NCBI RefSeq assembly: GCF_902810445.1
Contig: NZ_LR778175.1
Location: forward strand, 1-64,000
Direction of reading: 5' to 3'
Length of the DNA stretch: 64,000 nt
Source: Candidatus Nitrosacidococcus tergens
GTDB taxonomy: Bacteria > Pseudomonadota > Gammaproteobacteria > Nitrosococcales > Nitrosococcaceae
The notes under the pieces were generated by a model. It saw nothing but the letters and a program-made list of their open reading frames with translations. It was not told the origin of the DNA and ran no database searches. This document shows, one piece after another, positions 27,066-34,959 of this stretch. The position numbers were made by a program, and so were the translations under genes. Every line of letters starts with the position of its first letter. Position 1 is the first letter of the stretch.

Positions 27066-28862
27066 ATGGAACAAGATCGCCAATCCCAGTTAAAATTACT
27101 AATTATTAAAGGAAAGGATAGGGGTTACTTATCCTATAGTGAAGTCAATGATCACTTACCTGAAGATATTATGGACCCAGAACAAGTAGAAGATATCATT
27201 ACTATGTTTAATGATATGGGGATTACTGTTCATGAGGATATATCAGAGACAGATGATCTAACCCTCATGGATTCGGCAGATATTGCTGATGAGGAAGTTG
27301 TAGAAGAAACTGCTGCTGCTCTTGTTTCTGATGGAGAATTTTCTCGAACCTCTGATCCCGTTCGTATGTATATGCGAGAGATGGGTAGCGTTGAACTTTT
27401 AACCCGTGATGGGGAAATTCATATCGCTAAGAAAATTGAAGAGGGCATGTATCAGATTTACAGTGCTTTATCTCGGTTTCCAGATAGTACAGCAAAGCTA
27501 TTACTGCAATACAAAAAAGTAGAGTCAGGAGAGATTCGTATATCTGATGTAATATCTGGGTTTCATGATCTAGATGACAATACTACTACTCAAGTAGCTT
27601 CAGAGGATTCTGAAGATTCAGAAAATATTGGTAAAGAGGAAGACAGTCAACTTGATCCTCAAAAAGTTAAAAAACAATTTAGCCAGCTTAAAAAAGTATA
27701 TAAGCGTTATCAAGATACCCTTGTAGGCGGAGATGATAAAAAGCGAGTTAAAGCACTTGAGGCAATGAGTAAATGTTTTCTAGAGTTTAAACTCGTACCT
27801 AATATTTTTAAAGATCTTACAGATGAGCTGCATTCAATTGTTACAAAAATTCGTGAGCACGAGCGAGTTATTATGCAGATTGCCGTACATGAGTCAGGAA
27901 TGCTACGGCAAGAGTTTTTGTCTTCCTTTCAAGGGCATGAAAATGATTTGAGCTGGGTAGAAACTCATATTAAATCAAAAAAGAATTATTCTTCTGCTTT
28001 AAAGAATAATAAAGATATTATTCAGGAAACCCAGAAAAAACTAGTTGCTTTAGAAAAAGCCGCTTCTATGAGTATTACTGAAATTAAAGAAACAAACCGA
28101 TCTTTATCTATCGGTGAAGCTCGAGCTAAAAGGGCTAAAAAGGAAATGGTTGAAGCTAATTTACGCTTAGTCATTTCAATCGCTAAAAAATATACTAATC
28201 GCGGTCTTCAGTTTTTAGATTTAATTCAAGAAGGTAATATCGGCTTAATGAAAGCAGTAGATAAATTTGAATATCGCAGAGGATATAAATTTTCTACTTA
28301 TGCTACTTGGTGGATACGGCAAGCAATTACCAGATCTATTGCAGATCAAGCGCGGACTATTCGGATTCCTGTGCATATGATTGAAACAATCAATAAGTTA
28401 AGTCGAATTTCTCGACAAATGCTACAAGAGATGGGCAGAGAACCCACTCCGGAAGAACTTGCTGAACGAGTGGAAATGCCAGAAGATAAGGTGCGTAAGG
28501 TATTAAAAATAGCAAAAGAGCCTATCTCAATGGAGACTCCCATAGGCGATGATGAAGATTCTCACTTAGGGGACTTCGTTGAGGATATAGATACAATTTC
28601 TCCTGCAGATTCTGCAATTTTTTCTGGATTACAGGAGACAACACAGGTAATATTATCAGGACTAACACCTCGAGAAGCTAAAGTATTGAGAATGCGTTTT
28701 GGAATTGATATGAGTACAGATCATACCTTAGAGGAAGTAGGGAAACAATTTGATGTTACCCGAGAGCGGATTCGTCAAATTGAGGCAAAGGCACTGCGTA
28801 AATTGCGTCACCCTTCTCGTTCTGAGCAATTACGTAGTTTTTTAGATATAGGTAGAAAGTAA
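27066..28862 (+). CDS. rpoD: RNA polymerase sigma factor RpoD (sigma-70)
   Basis: This is the primary sigma factor. The 598-residue protein has region 1.1 (QSQLKLLIIKGKDRGYLSYS), region 1.2 (DPVRMYMREMGSVELLTRDGEI in two parts), a large non-conserved region, and region 2 with the core-binding and -10 recognition segment (LDLIQEGNIGLMKAVDKF, FSTYATWWIRQAI). Region 4 has the helix-turn-helix (EEVGKQFDVTRERIRQIEAKAL). It ends the rpsU operon and is followed 8 bp later by a tRNA gene. Confidence 0.98.
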   Translation: MEQDRQSQLKLLIIKGKDRGYLSYSEVNDHLPEDIMDPEQVEDIITMFNDMGITVHEDISETDDLTLMDSADIADEEVVEETAAALVSDGEFSRTSDPVRMYMREMGSVELLTRDGEIHIAKKIEEGMYQIYSALSRFPDSTAKLLLQYKKVESGEIRISDVISGFHDLDDNTTTQVASEDSEDSENIGKEEDSQLDPQKVKKQFSQLKKVYKRYQDTLVGGDDKKRVKALEAMSKCFLEFKLVPNIFKDLTDELHSIVTKIREHERVIMQIAVHESGMLRQEFLSSFQGHENDLSWVETHIKSKKNYSSALKNNKDIIQETQKKLVALEKAASMSITEIKETNRSLSIGEARAKRAKKEMVEANLRLVISIAKKYTNRGLQFLDLIQEGNIGLMKAVDKFEYRRGYKFSTYATWWIRQAITRSIADQARTIRIPVHMIETINKLSRISRQMLQEMGREPTPEELAERVEMPEDKVRKVLKIAKEPISMETPIGDDEDSHLGDFVEDIDTISPADSAIFSGLQETTQVILSGLTPREAKVLRMRFGIDMSTDHTLEEVGKQFDVTRERIRQIEAKALRKLRHPSRSEQLRSFLDIGRK

Positions 28863-28870
28863 GTTAAGTA

Positions 28871-28947
<77 letters not shown>

Positions 28948-28974
28948 AGTTCTACGAATAGTCTTCAAATAAAA

Positions 28975-29241
28975 ATGATAACCTTGATAAATTCAGCTAG
29001 GTTACAGATCACTATAATTATTTGTATCATTTCTTGTTCTATCTTTTATTTTAGTGGAGAGTACCTAGCACTTCATCCCAAAATATTTGGGAATCAAATG
29101 TTTATCCCTAATATTACTATAGGGAATTTTGCTTTTTTACTTAAAACAGTAGGACAAATTCTTTTTGTACCTGCTGCAGTTATTATTATTAGGGTATATG
29201 TTGCAGAGAAGAGTCGTATTCTAACTCAAGAAAATAGTTAG
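28975..29241 (+). CDS. Small hypothetical two-helix membrane protein
   Basis: An 88-residue frame between two tRNA genes. It contains two hydrophobic segments (about residues 11-30 and 52-75), consistent with a small inner-membrane protein. I do not recognise it, and no strong ribosome binding site precedes the ATG. It could be a real small gene or a chance frame in AT-rich DNA. Confidence 0.4.
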   Translation: MITLINSARLQITIIICIISCSIFYFSGEYLALHPKIFGNQMFIPNITIGNFAFLLKTVGQILFVPAAVIIIRVYVAEKSRILTQENS

Positions 29242-29270
29242 AAATACCACAATTGCTATTTATATTAGGT

Positions 29271-29346
29271 TGGTGGCCAGGGGCAGAATCGAACTGCCGA
29301 CACAGGGATTTTCAGTCCCTTGCTCTACCGACTGAGCTACCTGGCC
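29271..29346 (-). tRNA. tRNA-Phe (GAA)
   Basis: A 76-nt cloverleaf with encoded CCA on the minus strand. The acceptor stem GGCCAGG/CCTGGCC is perfect and the anticodon loop CTGAAAA gives anticodon GAA. The D-arm (TAGCTCAGTCGGTAGAGC) and T-arm (GGCAGTTCGATTCTGCC) are standard. Confidence 0.97.
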
Positions 29347-29455
29347 TCGCTAGATAAAAATTATTCCCCATATACTATCACATATGAATTATTAAACAAG
29401 ATTGTATCAACAGTTATATCAGCTAGAATAGATCTTTTACTCACCAAGGTGATTT

Positions 29456-29902
29456 ATGTTTCCTGTCCTACCTATATTTCTTCTTGGATTACCCTTTATT
29501 GAAATTTATTTATTTATTGTAATCGGTAGTAAACTTGGAGCAGGAGCTACAATACTACTTTGCTTTATTACCGCATTATTAGGAGGAAATTTAGTCCGGC
29601 ATCAGGGGTTTTCTATTTTACGTAATGTGCAATTTATGGGAGCCAGAGGAGAGACCCCAGCACTTAAGATGCTAGAGGGTGTAGTGATTCTTATATCTGG
29701 TATTCTTCTAATCATTCCAGGGTTTTTTACTGATTTTTTAGCTCTTTTAGGATTAATACCTAGTATACGCAAGCTATTTATTACTTATTTTATCTTTCGT
29801 AACTTTTCTAAAGTAACAATGTATAGTGCTGGAACACAGAACACTTTCTATCAAAATAAAACCCGTATTATTGAAGGACAAGCTAAAAAAGAAAAAGAAT
29901 AA
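29456..29902 (+). CDS. fxsA: FxsA family membrane protein
   Basis: This 148-residue inner-membrane protein has the FxsA pattern: FLLGLPFIEIYLFIVIGSKLGAG (in two parts, residues ~7-29), a second pair of helices (TILLCFITALLGG; ISGILLIIPGFFTDFLALLG) and a charged C-terminal tail. E. coli FxsA is known for suppressing F-plasmid exclusion of phage T7. It is directly upstream of groES here, as it is near groE in E. coli. Its last codons form one arm of an AT-rich palindrome. Confidence 0.9.
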   Translation: MFPVLPIFLLGLPFIEIYLFIVIGSKLGAGATILLCFITALLGGNLVRHQGFSILRNVQFMGARGETPALKMLEGVVILISGILLIIPGFFTDFLALLGLIPSIRKLFITYFIFRNFSKVTMYSAGTQNTFYQNKTRIIEGQAKKEKE

Positions 29903-29922
29903 ATATTTATTCTTTTTCTTTT
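29887..29922. terminator. AT-rich 36-bp palindrome at the fxsA end
   Basis: Positions 29887-29922 form a perfect inverted repeat with no spacer (arm AAAAGAAAAAGAATAAAT), covering the fxsA stop. The right arm is T-rich, so it could work as a terminator insulating groE, but the lack of GC pairs makes it weak. Confidence 0.5.
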
Positions 29923-29924
29923 AA

Positions 29925-29953
29925 TTGACTTATTTTTAAATTTTATCTATTAT
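29925..29953 (+). promoter_or_regulatory. Sigma70 promoter of groESL
   Basis: TTGACT (29925-29930) and TATTAT (29948-29953) are spaced by 17 bp. The -10 touches the CIRCE operator, placing the repressor site over the transcription start. Confidence 0.75.
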
Positions 29954-29979
29954 TAGCACTCATTATAGGTGAGTGCTAA
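29953..29979. promoter_or_regulatory. CIRCE operator (HrcA binding site)
   Basis: TTAGCACTC (29953-29961), nine bases, GAGTGCTAA (29971-29979): a perfect CIRCE element. HrcA represses chaperone genes through this site and is released on heat shock. hrcA itself is not in the window. Control by HrcA rather than only sigma32 distinguishes this bacterium from enterics. Confidence 0.95.
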
Positions 29980-30085
29980 TAGCGCATACTCTCTTGAAAG
30001 TAAAAAAGAGTATCCCTATAACAAAACAATGTAACTAAAAAATTTCTGTCATTTATAGACATTCTAAAGTAGTGAGGAAAAATTA

Positions 30086-30376
30086 ATGAAGATTCGCCCG
30101 CTTCATGATCGTGTTATTGTTCGCAGAACAGAAGAAGAAAAAACCTCTGCTGGTGGAATTGTGATTCCAGATACAGCTGCCGAAAAACCCATTCGTGGAG
30201 AAGTCATTGCCGTAGGTAATGGTAAAATCCTAGAAAATGGGCAAACTAGATCTCTTGATGTTAAGGTTGGAGATAAAGTGCTTTTTGGTAAATATTCTGG
30301 TACAGAAGTGAAAGTAGATGGTGAAGAACTACTTGTGATGCGCGAAGACGATATCATGGCAGTTTTTCATGGCTAA
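30086..30376 (+). CDS. groS: Co-chaperonin GroES
   Basis: The 96-residue GroES has the start MKIRPLHDRVIVRR, the mobile loop EEKTSAGGIVIPDTAAEKP (residues ~17-35), KVGDKVLFGKYSGTEVK, and ends EDDIMAVFHG. An AGTGAGGAAAAA ribosome binding region precedes the ATG. It forms an operon with groL 55 bp downstream, under the CIRCE-controlled promoter. Confidence 0.98.
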   Translation: MKIRPLHDRVIVRRTEEEKTSAGGIVIPDTAAEKPIRGEVIAVGNGKILENGQTRSLDVKVGDKVLFGKYSGTEVKVDGEELLVMREDDIMAVFHG

Positions 30377-30431
30377 ACAGTAGAAGTAAGTTTATTTAAC
30401 TAATTAATTGTAATAGAGGATTAAATTAAGT

Positions 30432-32078
30432 ATGTCTGCTAAAGAAGTAAAATTTAGCGAAGATGCACGTCATCGTATGGTGCGTGGAGTTAATGTTTTA
30501 GCCGATGCGGTAAAAGTTACTTTAGGCCCTAAAGGACGTAATGTAGTTTTAGAAAAAAGCTTTGGTGCTCCTACTATCACTAAGGATGGAGTAAGCGTCG
30601 CTAAAGAAGTTGAACTTAAAGATAAGTTTGAGAATATGGGCGCTCAAATGGTTAAAGAGGTTGCTTCTCAAACTTCTGATGTTGCTGGTGATGGTACAAC
30701 CACTGCTACAGTGTTAGCCCAAAGTATGTTGAGGGAAGGGATGAAAGCAGTTGCTGCTGGTATGAACCCTATGGATCTTAAGCGAGGCATTGATAAAGCA
30801 GTTATAGCGGCGGTTGAGGAGATGAAGAAATTATCTAAGCCTTGTGCAGATAATAAAGCGATCGCTCAAGTAGGTACTATTTCTGCTAATTCTGATGAAA
30901 CTGTAGGAAATATTATTGCTGAAGCAATGCAGAAAGTAGGTAAAGAAGGAGTAATTACGGTAGAAGAGGGATCTGGTTTAGAAAATGAACTAGATGTAGT
31001 TGAAGGAATGCAGTTTGATCGTGGTTACTTATCTCCTTACTTTGTAACCAATCAGCAGTCTATGGCTTCTGAGCTAGATAATCCTTATATCCTCATCCAT
31101 GATAAAAAAATCTCTAATATTCGGGAATTACTTCCTATCTTAGAGAATGTAGCAAAAGCAAGTAGACCTTTACTTATCATTGCTGAAGATGTAGAAGGAG
31201 AAGCTCTAGCTACGCTAGTGGTAAATACTATTAGAGGTATTGTGAAAGTATGTGCTGTTAAAGCTCCTGGGTTTGGAGATCGCCGTAAAGCTATGCTAGA
31301 AGATATTGCTGTGCTTACTGGTGGTACTGTTATTTCTGAAGAAGTAGGTTTGTCCTTAGATAAAGCATCATTAGATGACTTAGGCCAAGCCAAGAGAATT
31401 AGCGTTAGCAAAGAAAACACTACAATTGTTGATGGGGCAGGTAATACAAATAACATTAAAGCTCGAGTAGAGCAAATTCGTGTTCAAATGGAAGAAGCTA
31501 CTTCTGAGTACGATAAAGAAAAACTTCAAGAGCGAGTAGCTAAACTAGCTGGTGGCGTTGCAGTTATCAAGGTAGGTGCTGCTACTGAAATGGAAATGAA
31601 GGAGAAAAAAGCTCGTGTTGAAGATGCACTTCATGCCACTCGTGCAGCAGTGGAAGAAGGAGTTGTTCCTGGTGGTGGCGTTGCCTTAATTCGTGCTTTA
31701 CTTGCTATTAAAGATCTTAAAGGGGTAAATCATGATCAAGATGTGGGAATTAATCTTGCTCGCCGTGCGATGGAAGAGCCATTACGCCAAATTGTGCATA
31801 ATGCTGGAGAAGAAGCCTCAGTTATCGTGAACACCGTTAAAGAAGGGTCAGGGAATTTTGGCTATAATGCAGCTACTGGTGAATTTGGTGATATGATTGC
31901 TATGGGGATCTTAGATCCTACAAAAGTATCTAGGACTGCACTACAAAAAGCCGCTAGTGTATCTGGTTTAATGATTACTACGGAAGCTATGATTGCAGAG
32001 GCACCTAAGGATGAAGGTTCAGTTGCTGGTGGTGGTGCTCCAGGTATGGGTGGTATGGGCGATATGGGAATGATGTAG
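30432..32078 (+). CDS. groL: Chaperonin GroEL
   Basis: This 548-residue GroEL forms the double-ring folding chamber. It has the N-terminal AAKEVKF-like start (SAKEVKFSEDARHRMVRGVN), nucleotide-binding DGTTTATVLAQ (near 87), AAVEEGVVPGGGVALIRA near 405, and the C-terminal flexible Gly-Gly-Met tail. A terminator follows. Confidence 0.98.
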   Translation: MSAKEVKFSEDARHRMVRGVNVLADAVKVTLGPKGRNVVLEKSFGAPTITKDGVSVAKEVELKDKFENMGAQMVKEVASQTSDVAGDGTTTATVLAQSMLREGMKAVAAGMNPMDLKRGIDKAVIAAVEEMKKLSKPCADNKAIAQVGTISANSDETVGNIIAEAMQKVGKEGVITVEEGSGLENELDVVEGMQFDRGYLSPYFVTNQQSMASELDNPYILIHDKKISNIRELLPILENVAKASRPLLIIAEDVEGEALATLVVNTIRGIVKVCAVKAPGFGDRRKAMLEDIAVLTGGTVISEEVGLSLDKASLDDLGQAKRISVSKENTTIVDGAGNTNNIKARVEQIRVQMEEATSEYDKEKLQERVAKLAGGVAVIKVGAATEMEMKEKKARVEDALHATRAAVEEGVVPGGGVALIRALLAIKDLKGVNHDQDVGINLARRAMEEPLRQIVHNAGEEASVIVNTVKEGSGNFGYNAATGEFGDMIAMGILDPTKVSRTALQKAASVSGLMITTEAMIAEAPKDEGSVAGGGAPGMGGMGDMGMM

Positions 32079-32114
32079 CTTCCTACTTAGCCCATCTTAG
32101 TTAGTATTTTAAGG

Positions 32115-32146
32115 AAGGTCCTAGAAAAGTTTCTAGGGCCTTTTTT
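32115..32146 (+). terminator. Rho-independent terminator of groESL
   Basis: A stem of about 13 bp (AAGGTCCTAGAAA / TTTCTAGGGCCTT, one G-T pair) with a very short loop is followed by a T-run ending near 32146. Confidence 0.9.
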
Positions 32147-32167
32147 ATTGTATTAGGAGAAAAATTT

Positions 32168-32563
32168 ATGAAACCGATTGCAAATCTTATAGCAAGGGTA
32201 TTAATCGCTCAGGTTTTTATTTTAGCTGGGATTTCTAAGATAGGTACGGGATATACAGGTGTCCAAGAATATATGAATTCAGTAGGAGTTCCTAGCGAGC
32301 TGCTACCTTTAGTGATATTTATCGAATTAGGAGGAGGCATAGCTTTAGCTCTCGGCTTCTTAACGCGCTGGACTGCATTAATTTTAGCTGTTTTTACGAT
32401 AATAGCTGCAGTACTTTTTCATGCTAATTTTTCCGATCAAATGCAAGTAATTGCCTTTACAAAAAATATAGCAATTTCTGGTGGATTGTTATTATTAATG
32501 TGCTATGGTGGCGATAAATATAGCTTAGATGTAAGGCAGACTAAAGACAAAACAGGAGTTTAG
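32168..32563 (+). CDS. DoxX family membrane protein
   Basis: This 131-residue protein has four predicted transmembrane segments. DoxX-family features are LIARVLIAQVFILAGISKIGTGY (in parts, residues ~6-28), the central FIELGGGIALALGFLTRW, and a final hydrophobic helix with LLLMCYGGD. Related proteins are subunits of terminal oxidases or redox complexes, but most are uncharacterised. A GAGAAAAA ribosome binding region precedes the ATG. It lies between groL and a small secreted protein. Confidence 0.88.
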   Translation: MKPIANLIARVLIAQVFILAGISKIGTGYTGVQEYMNSVGVPSELLPLVIFIELGGGIALALGFLTRWTALILAVFTIIAAVLFHANFSDQMQVIAFTKNIAISGGLLLLMCYGGDKYSLDVRQTKDKTGV

Positions 32564-32611
32564 TTTTATAATTAAGATGTTAATTTACAACTAATGAGGA
32601 GAGGAATGTAG

Positions 32612-32878
32612 ATGAAATCTTTATTAACTACTTTAAGCGTATTGTTATTATGTTCTGTGTCATTTGCCACATTAGCAGAAGAAACTACTACTGAAAAACT
32701 AGAAGCAAAAACTAATGATGCAAAAAGAGCAGCTCAAACAAAAGTGAACAGAGCCAAGGAAGCAACCTGTACAGATGGTACTATGAAGTGTCTTGGAGAG
32801 AAAATAAAAGACAGAACAGTGGAAGCTTATGATGCTACAAAAGATAAAGCTGTAGAGCTTAAGAATAAAGCAGATTAA
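32612..32878 (+). CDS. Small secreted protein, unrecognised
   Basis: 88 residues with a Sec signal peptide (about 1-21, cleavage near FATLAEE) and a mature part rich in Lys, Glu and Ala with two cysteines (EATCTDGTMKCLGEKIKD). The mature region is probably alpha-helical with LEA-like amphipathic repeats (DATKDKAVELKNKAD). A strong GAGGAGAGG precedes the start. It ends at a good terminator. I do not recognise a named family, so the function is unknown. Confidence 0.7.
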   Translation: MKSLLTTLSVLLLCSVSFATLAEETTTEKLEAKTNDAKRAAQTKVNRAKEATCTDGTMKCLGEKIKDRTVEAYDATKDKAVELKNKAD

Positions 32879-32885
32879 AAATGAT

Positions 32886-32924
32886 AAAGGTAGCTATATA
32901 TTCGCTAATTATATAGCTACCTTT
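32886..32924 (+). terminator. Rho-independent terminator
   Basis: A stem of about 15 bp (AAAGGTAGCTATATA / TATATAGCTACCTTT) with a 9-base loop is followed by T-rich sequence. It separates the DoxX/secreted-protein genes from the minus-strand EF-hand genes. Confidence 0.88.
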
Positions 32925-32955
32925 TTAATTATTTTTTGTAAAATTAATATTCTTG

Positions 32956-33339
32956 TTATTCTGTTTTTTGAGTTTGATCATCAGCTGCTTGATCCATCTC
33001 TAACTCGCTGATTTTTCCATCCTTATTCCTATCCATATCATTGAATAGAGTTTTGCTATATTGATCTATCTCTAACTCACTTATCTTTCCATCTTTATTT
33101 TTATCCATGTCTTCAAATAATTCTTTATTATATAAGTCCCTCTCTAATTCGCTAATTTCTCCATCTTGATTTCTATCCATATTTTTAAATAGAGCCCTAT
33201 TGTACTCTTTAGATTTATCCATTATTCCATTGTTAGATCTACTTTCATTATTATTAGATCCGCTATCACTTAAACTAGAAGCTGATAGGGATGAAAGTAA
33301 AAACCCAATAAAGTAGGTAATTCTTATATTTTTAGTCAT
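32956..33339 (-). CDS. Secreted triple EF-hand protein
   Basis: The start was set at 33339 (MTKNIRITYFIGFLL), which gives a signal peptide and an 8-base overlap with the upstream EF-hand gene; the open frame continues further upstream without a signal. The 127-residue product has three EF-hand loops in 24-residue tandem units: DRNQDGEISELE, DKNKDGKISELE and DRNKDGKISELE. All calcium-ligand positions (1, 3, 5, 12) are acidic or amide, so calcium binding in the periplasm or outside is likely. Partner and role are unknown. Confidence 0.85.
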   Translation of the reverse strand: MTKNIRITYFIGFLLSSLSASSLSDSGSNNNESRSNNGIMDKSKEYNRALFKNMDRNQDGEISELERDLYNKELFEDMDKNKDGKISELEIDQYSKTLFNDMDRNKDGKISELEMDQAADDQTQKTE

Positions 33340-33661
33340 TTGTGACCCCCATTTCTTTTTTGCTGATATACCCATCGCTGTCAGTATCCAAGTGTCCAAA
33401 ATTACGTTCAGTGCCCGCCTCAAATTCCTCAACGCTCACCTTTCCATCTCCATTTCTATCGAGCAATCTAAGTAAATTATGAACCGCCCTTTTGCGCTCT
33501 TCTTCTTGGTATTTAGGATGATCGGGAGGTATATAATCTGGGCTCATAGGAAATGGCAGCCCACCAGTGGCAATAGCCCGATCTGGGGTACCTACTATTG
33601 TAGTTAGATAAATAGCAAATAGTAGAAAAATTCCAAAAACTCTAAAGAGAGCTTTACCCAT
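33332..33661 (-). CDS. Secreted EF-hand protein
   Basis: 109 residues with a hydrophobic signal segment (about 5-25), a Pro-rich block ATGGLPFPMSPDYIPPDHP, and two EF-hand loops DRNGDGKVSVEE and DTDSDGYISKKE spaced by 24 residues. It is a clear tandem paralogue of the next gene upstream (33732-34091), sharing ATGGLPFPM, the Y-[IV]-PP block and the EF-hand pair. It overlaps the triple EF-hand gene, so the two are probably translationally coupled. Confidence 0.85.
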   Translation of the reverse strand: MGKALFRVFGIFLLFAIYLTTIVGTPDRAIATGGLPFPMSPDYIPPDHPKYQEEERKRAVHNLLRLLDRNGDGKVSVEEFEAGTERNFGHLDTDSDGYISKKEMGVTND

Positions 33662-33731
33662 AGCTTATTTCTCTTCTAGTTCTTAATTCTAAGGAATTAG
33701 AGTAAGGTTTAATCTTAAATTTTTATTATTA

Positions 33732-34091
33732 CTATTTATGAATAACACCCATTTCTTCTCTGCTAATATAGCCATCCCCATTAGTATCTAGGTGACTAAA
33801 ATTACGTTCAGTACCTTCTTCAAACTCTTCTATACTTACTCTTCCATCTCCATTTCTGTCTAGAGATCGAAGTAATTCATGAATCATTTTTCTACGCTTT
33901 TCTGCATCGTACTTAGGGCGATCCGGGTGGCTTGGAGGGACATATTCAGGATCCATAGGGAATGGTAATCCACCAGTAGCAAAAGCTGAAGGGACAGTTA
34001 AAGGAAATAAAAAAATGGAAGAAGTAGCTAAAGGCAATAAAAAAAGCCCACCAAGAGTAAAATTACCTATTGTCCTAATAATCTTTTCCAT
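33732..34091 (-). CDS. Secreted EF-hand protein (tandem paralogue)
   Basis: 119 residues: a long signal sequence ending near SAFATGG, the block GGLPFPMDPEYVPPSHP, and two EF-hand loops DRNGDGRVSIEE and DTNGDGYISREE. Ligand positions are intact. A purine-rich ribosome binding region lies slightly far from the ATG. Near-identical organisation to 33332-33661 indicates duplication. Confidence 0.87.
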   Translation of the reverse strand: MEKIIRTIGNFTLGGLFLLPLATSSIFLFPLTVPSAFATGGLPFPMDPEYVPPSHPDRPKYDAEKRRKMIHELLRSLDRNGDGRVSIEEFEEGTERNFSHLDTNGDGYISREEMGVIHK

Positions 34092-34264
34092 GAGCTTTTT
34101 ACTCTCTTATATAATAATTATTCCTATTCTGCAGCTTTTAACTGCAGGGCAAAAATAGACAGATTGGCTAGATAAATAATATATTATTGAGATTAATATA
34201 CCATAAATATACCATACTATTATTTACCTACTAAAAATCTAAAATCAGTTAGCAGGATTATATT

Positions 34265-34588
34265 CTAATTGATCCCTACACGATAAGCTTCCTCTTGTTT
34301 CAAGACAGCTAAATAAAGCTCTCGATCACTAAGATAACCATCTCCGTCAAGATCGATTGCATGGAACCGATCATCAGCAGCTAAATCTACTTCTAATTCA
34401 CTGATTTTGCTATCTTTATTTATATCTAATTCTTGAAAGAATTGTTCATTAACCTCTTTCTGTGCATTTTTATAAGTCGCATTAGCAGATGTCTGATCTT
34501 GAGCAGAGCTAGGAATGGTTAGTGTTAGTGCGAAAACTCCACCAAGAATGGCTGAATAGCTGATAAATTTTGAATTTTTCATATACAT
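34265..34588 (-). CDS. Secreted EF-hand protein
   Basis: The start at 34588 is chosen because AAGGAGAG lies 7-8 bases upstream of that ATG; a longer frame exists without such a site. The 107-residue product has a signal peptide ending near SSAQDQ and two EF-hand loops. The first, DINKDSKISELE, has Ser in place of the central Gly; the second is DLDGDGYLSDRE. It closely resembles the gene at 38984-39406, so paralogues sit on either side of the fluoride operon. It is divergent from that operon. Confidence 0.85.
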   Translation of the reverse strand: MYMKNSKFISYSAILGGVFALTLTIPSSAQDQTSANATYKNAQKEVNEQFFQELDINKDSKISELEVDLAADDRFHAIDLDGDGYLSDRELYLAVLKQEEAYRVGIN

Positions 34589-34827
34589 ATGTACTCTCCT
34601 TTTTAGTATGGAAGGATTTATAAACATCCATCCGCCCTAAGAATAGGATCTATTATGAAAAATTCAAGACGATGAAAGAGATATTTTTATGAAAAACACC
34701 TTACATTGAAGTAAATATCTAAATAATAGATAAGCTTATCGTTTTGTTTAGCTTTAAATTTAACGGGAAATCAGCATTTATTTTTAATCTTGCTACCCTT
34801 TTATGCATACAAAGTAGCTATCTTATC
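34589..34827. other. Divergent spacer between EF-hand gene and fluoride-responsive operon
   Basis: AT-rich non-coding sequence that should hold the promoter of the minus-strand EF-hand gene (34265-34588). No further gene is supported. The plus-strand promoter, riboswitch and terminator follow and are listed separately. Confidence 0.5.
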
Positions 34828-34855
34828 TTGAAAAAAATTTTTTTTTGTGTAAATT
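34828..34855 (+). promoter_or_regulatory. Candidate promoter upstream of the fluoride riboswitch
   Basis: TTGAAA (34828-34833) and TAAATT (34850-34855) with a 16-bp spacer. Transcription would start near 34862, a few bases before the riboswitch, which is the right geometry. Confidence 0.5.
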
Positions 34856-34868
34856 AGTTATCAAAACT

Positions 34869-34917
34869 AGTGAGATGGCATTCTCCTATAACCGCCATTA
34901 TGGCTAATAATGCCTAC
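34869..34917 (+). promoter_or_regulatory. Fluoride riboswitch (crcB RNA motif)
   Basis: The sequence has the crcB-motif hallmarks. There is a short first stem around GAGATGGCATTCTC, with a bulged or mismatched U at 34871. A second small stem GCC/GGC lies at 34894-34904. The 3' pseudoknot strand AATGCC (34909-34914) is perfectly complementary to loop bases GGCATT (34877-34882), followed by the typical CTAC end. It lies upstream of an operon that ends in crcB. Fluoride binding is inferred from this motif and context. Confidence 0.87.
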
Positions 34918-34950
34918 AACTTCCTAAGAATGGGAGAGGTGGGTGTTTTT
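34913..34950 (+). terminator. Terminator forming the riboswitch expression platform
   Basis: CCTAC..CTTCC (34913-34924) can pair with GGGAG..GTGGG (34932-34943), with an AA/AG internal loop, followed by TGTTTTT. Its first two bases are the last two of the pseudoknot strand, so ligand-stabilised pseudoknot and terminator are mutually exclusive. This predicts an ON switch with fluoride. Confidence 0.65.
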
Positions 34951-34959
34951 CTGTATCTT

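Noticed and set aside
33340..33432. Longer N-terminus of the triple EF-hand gene
   Set aside because: The extra residues overlap the upstream EF-hand gene, lack a signal peptide, and a coupled ATG at 33339 gives a clean signal sequence.
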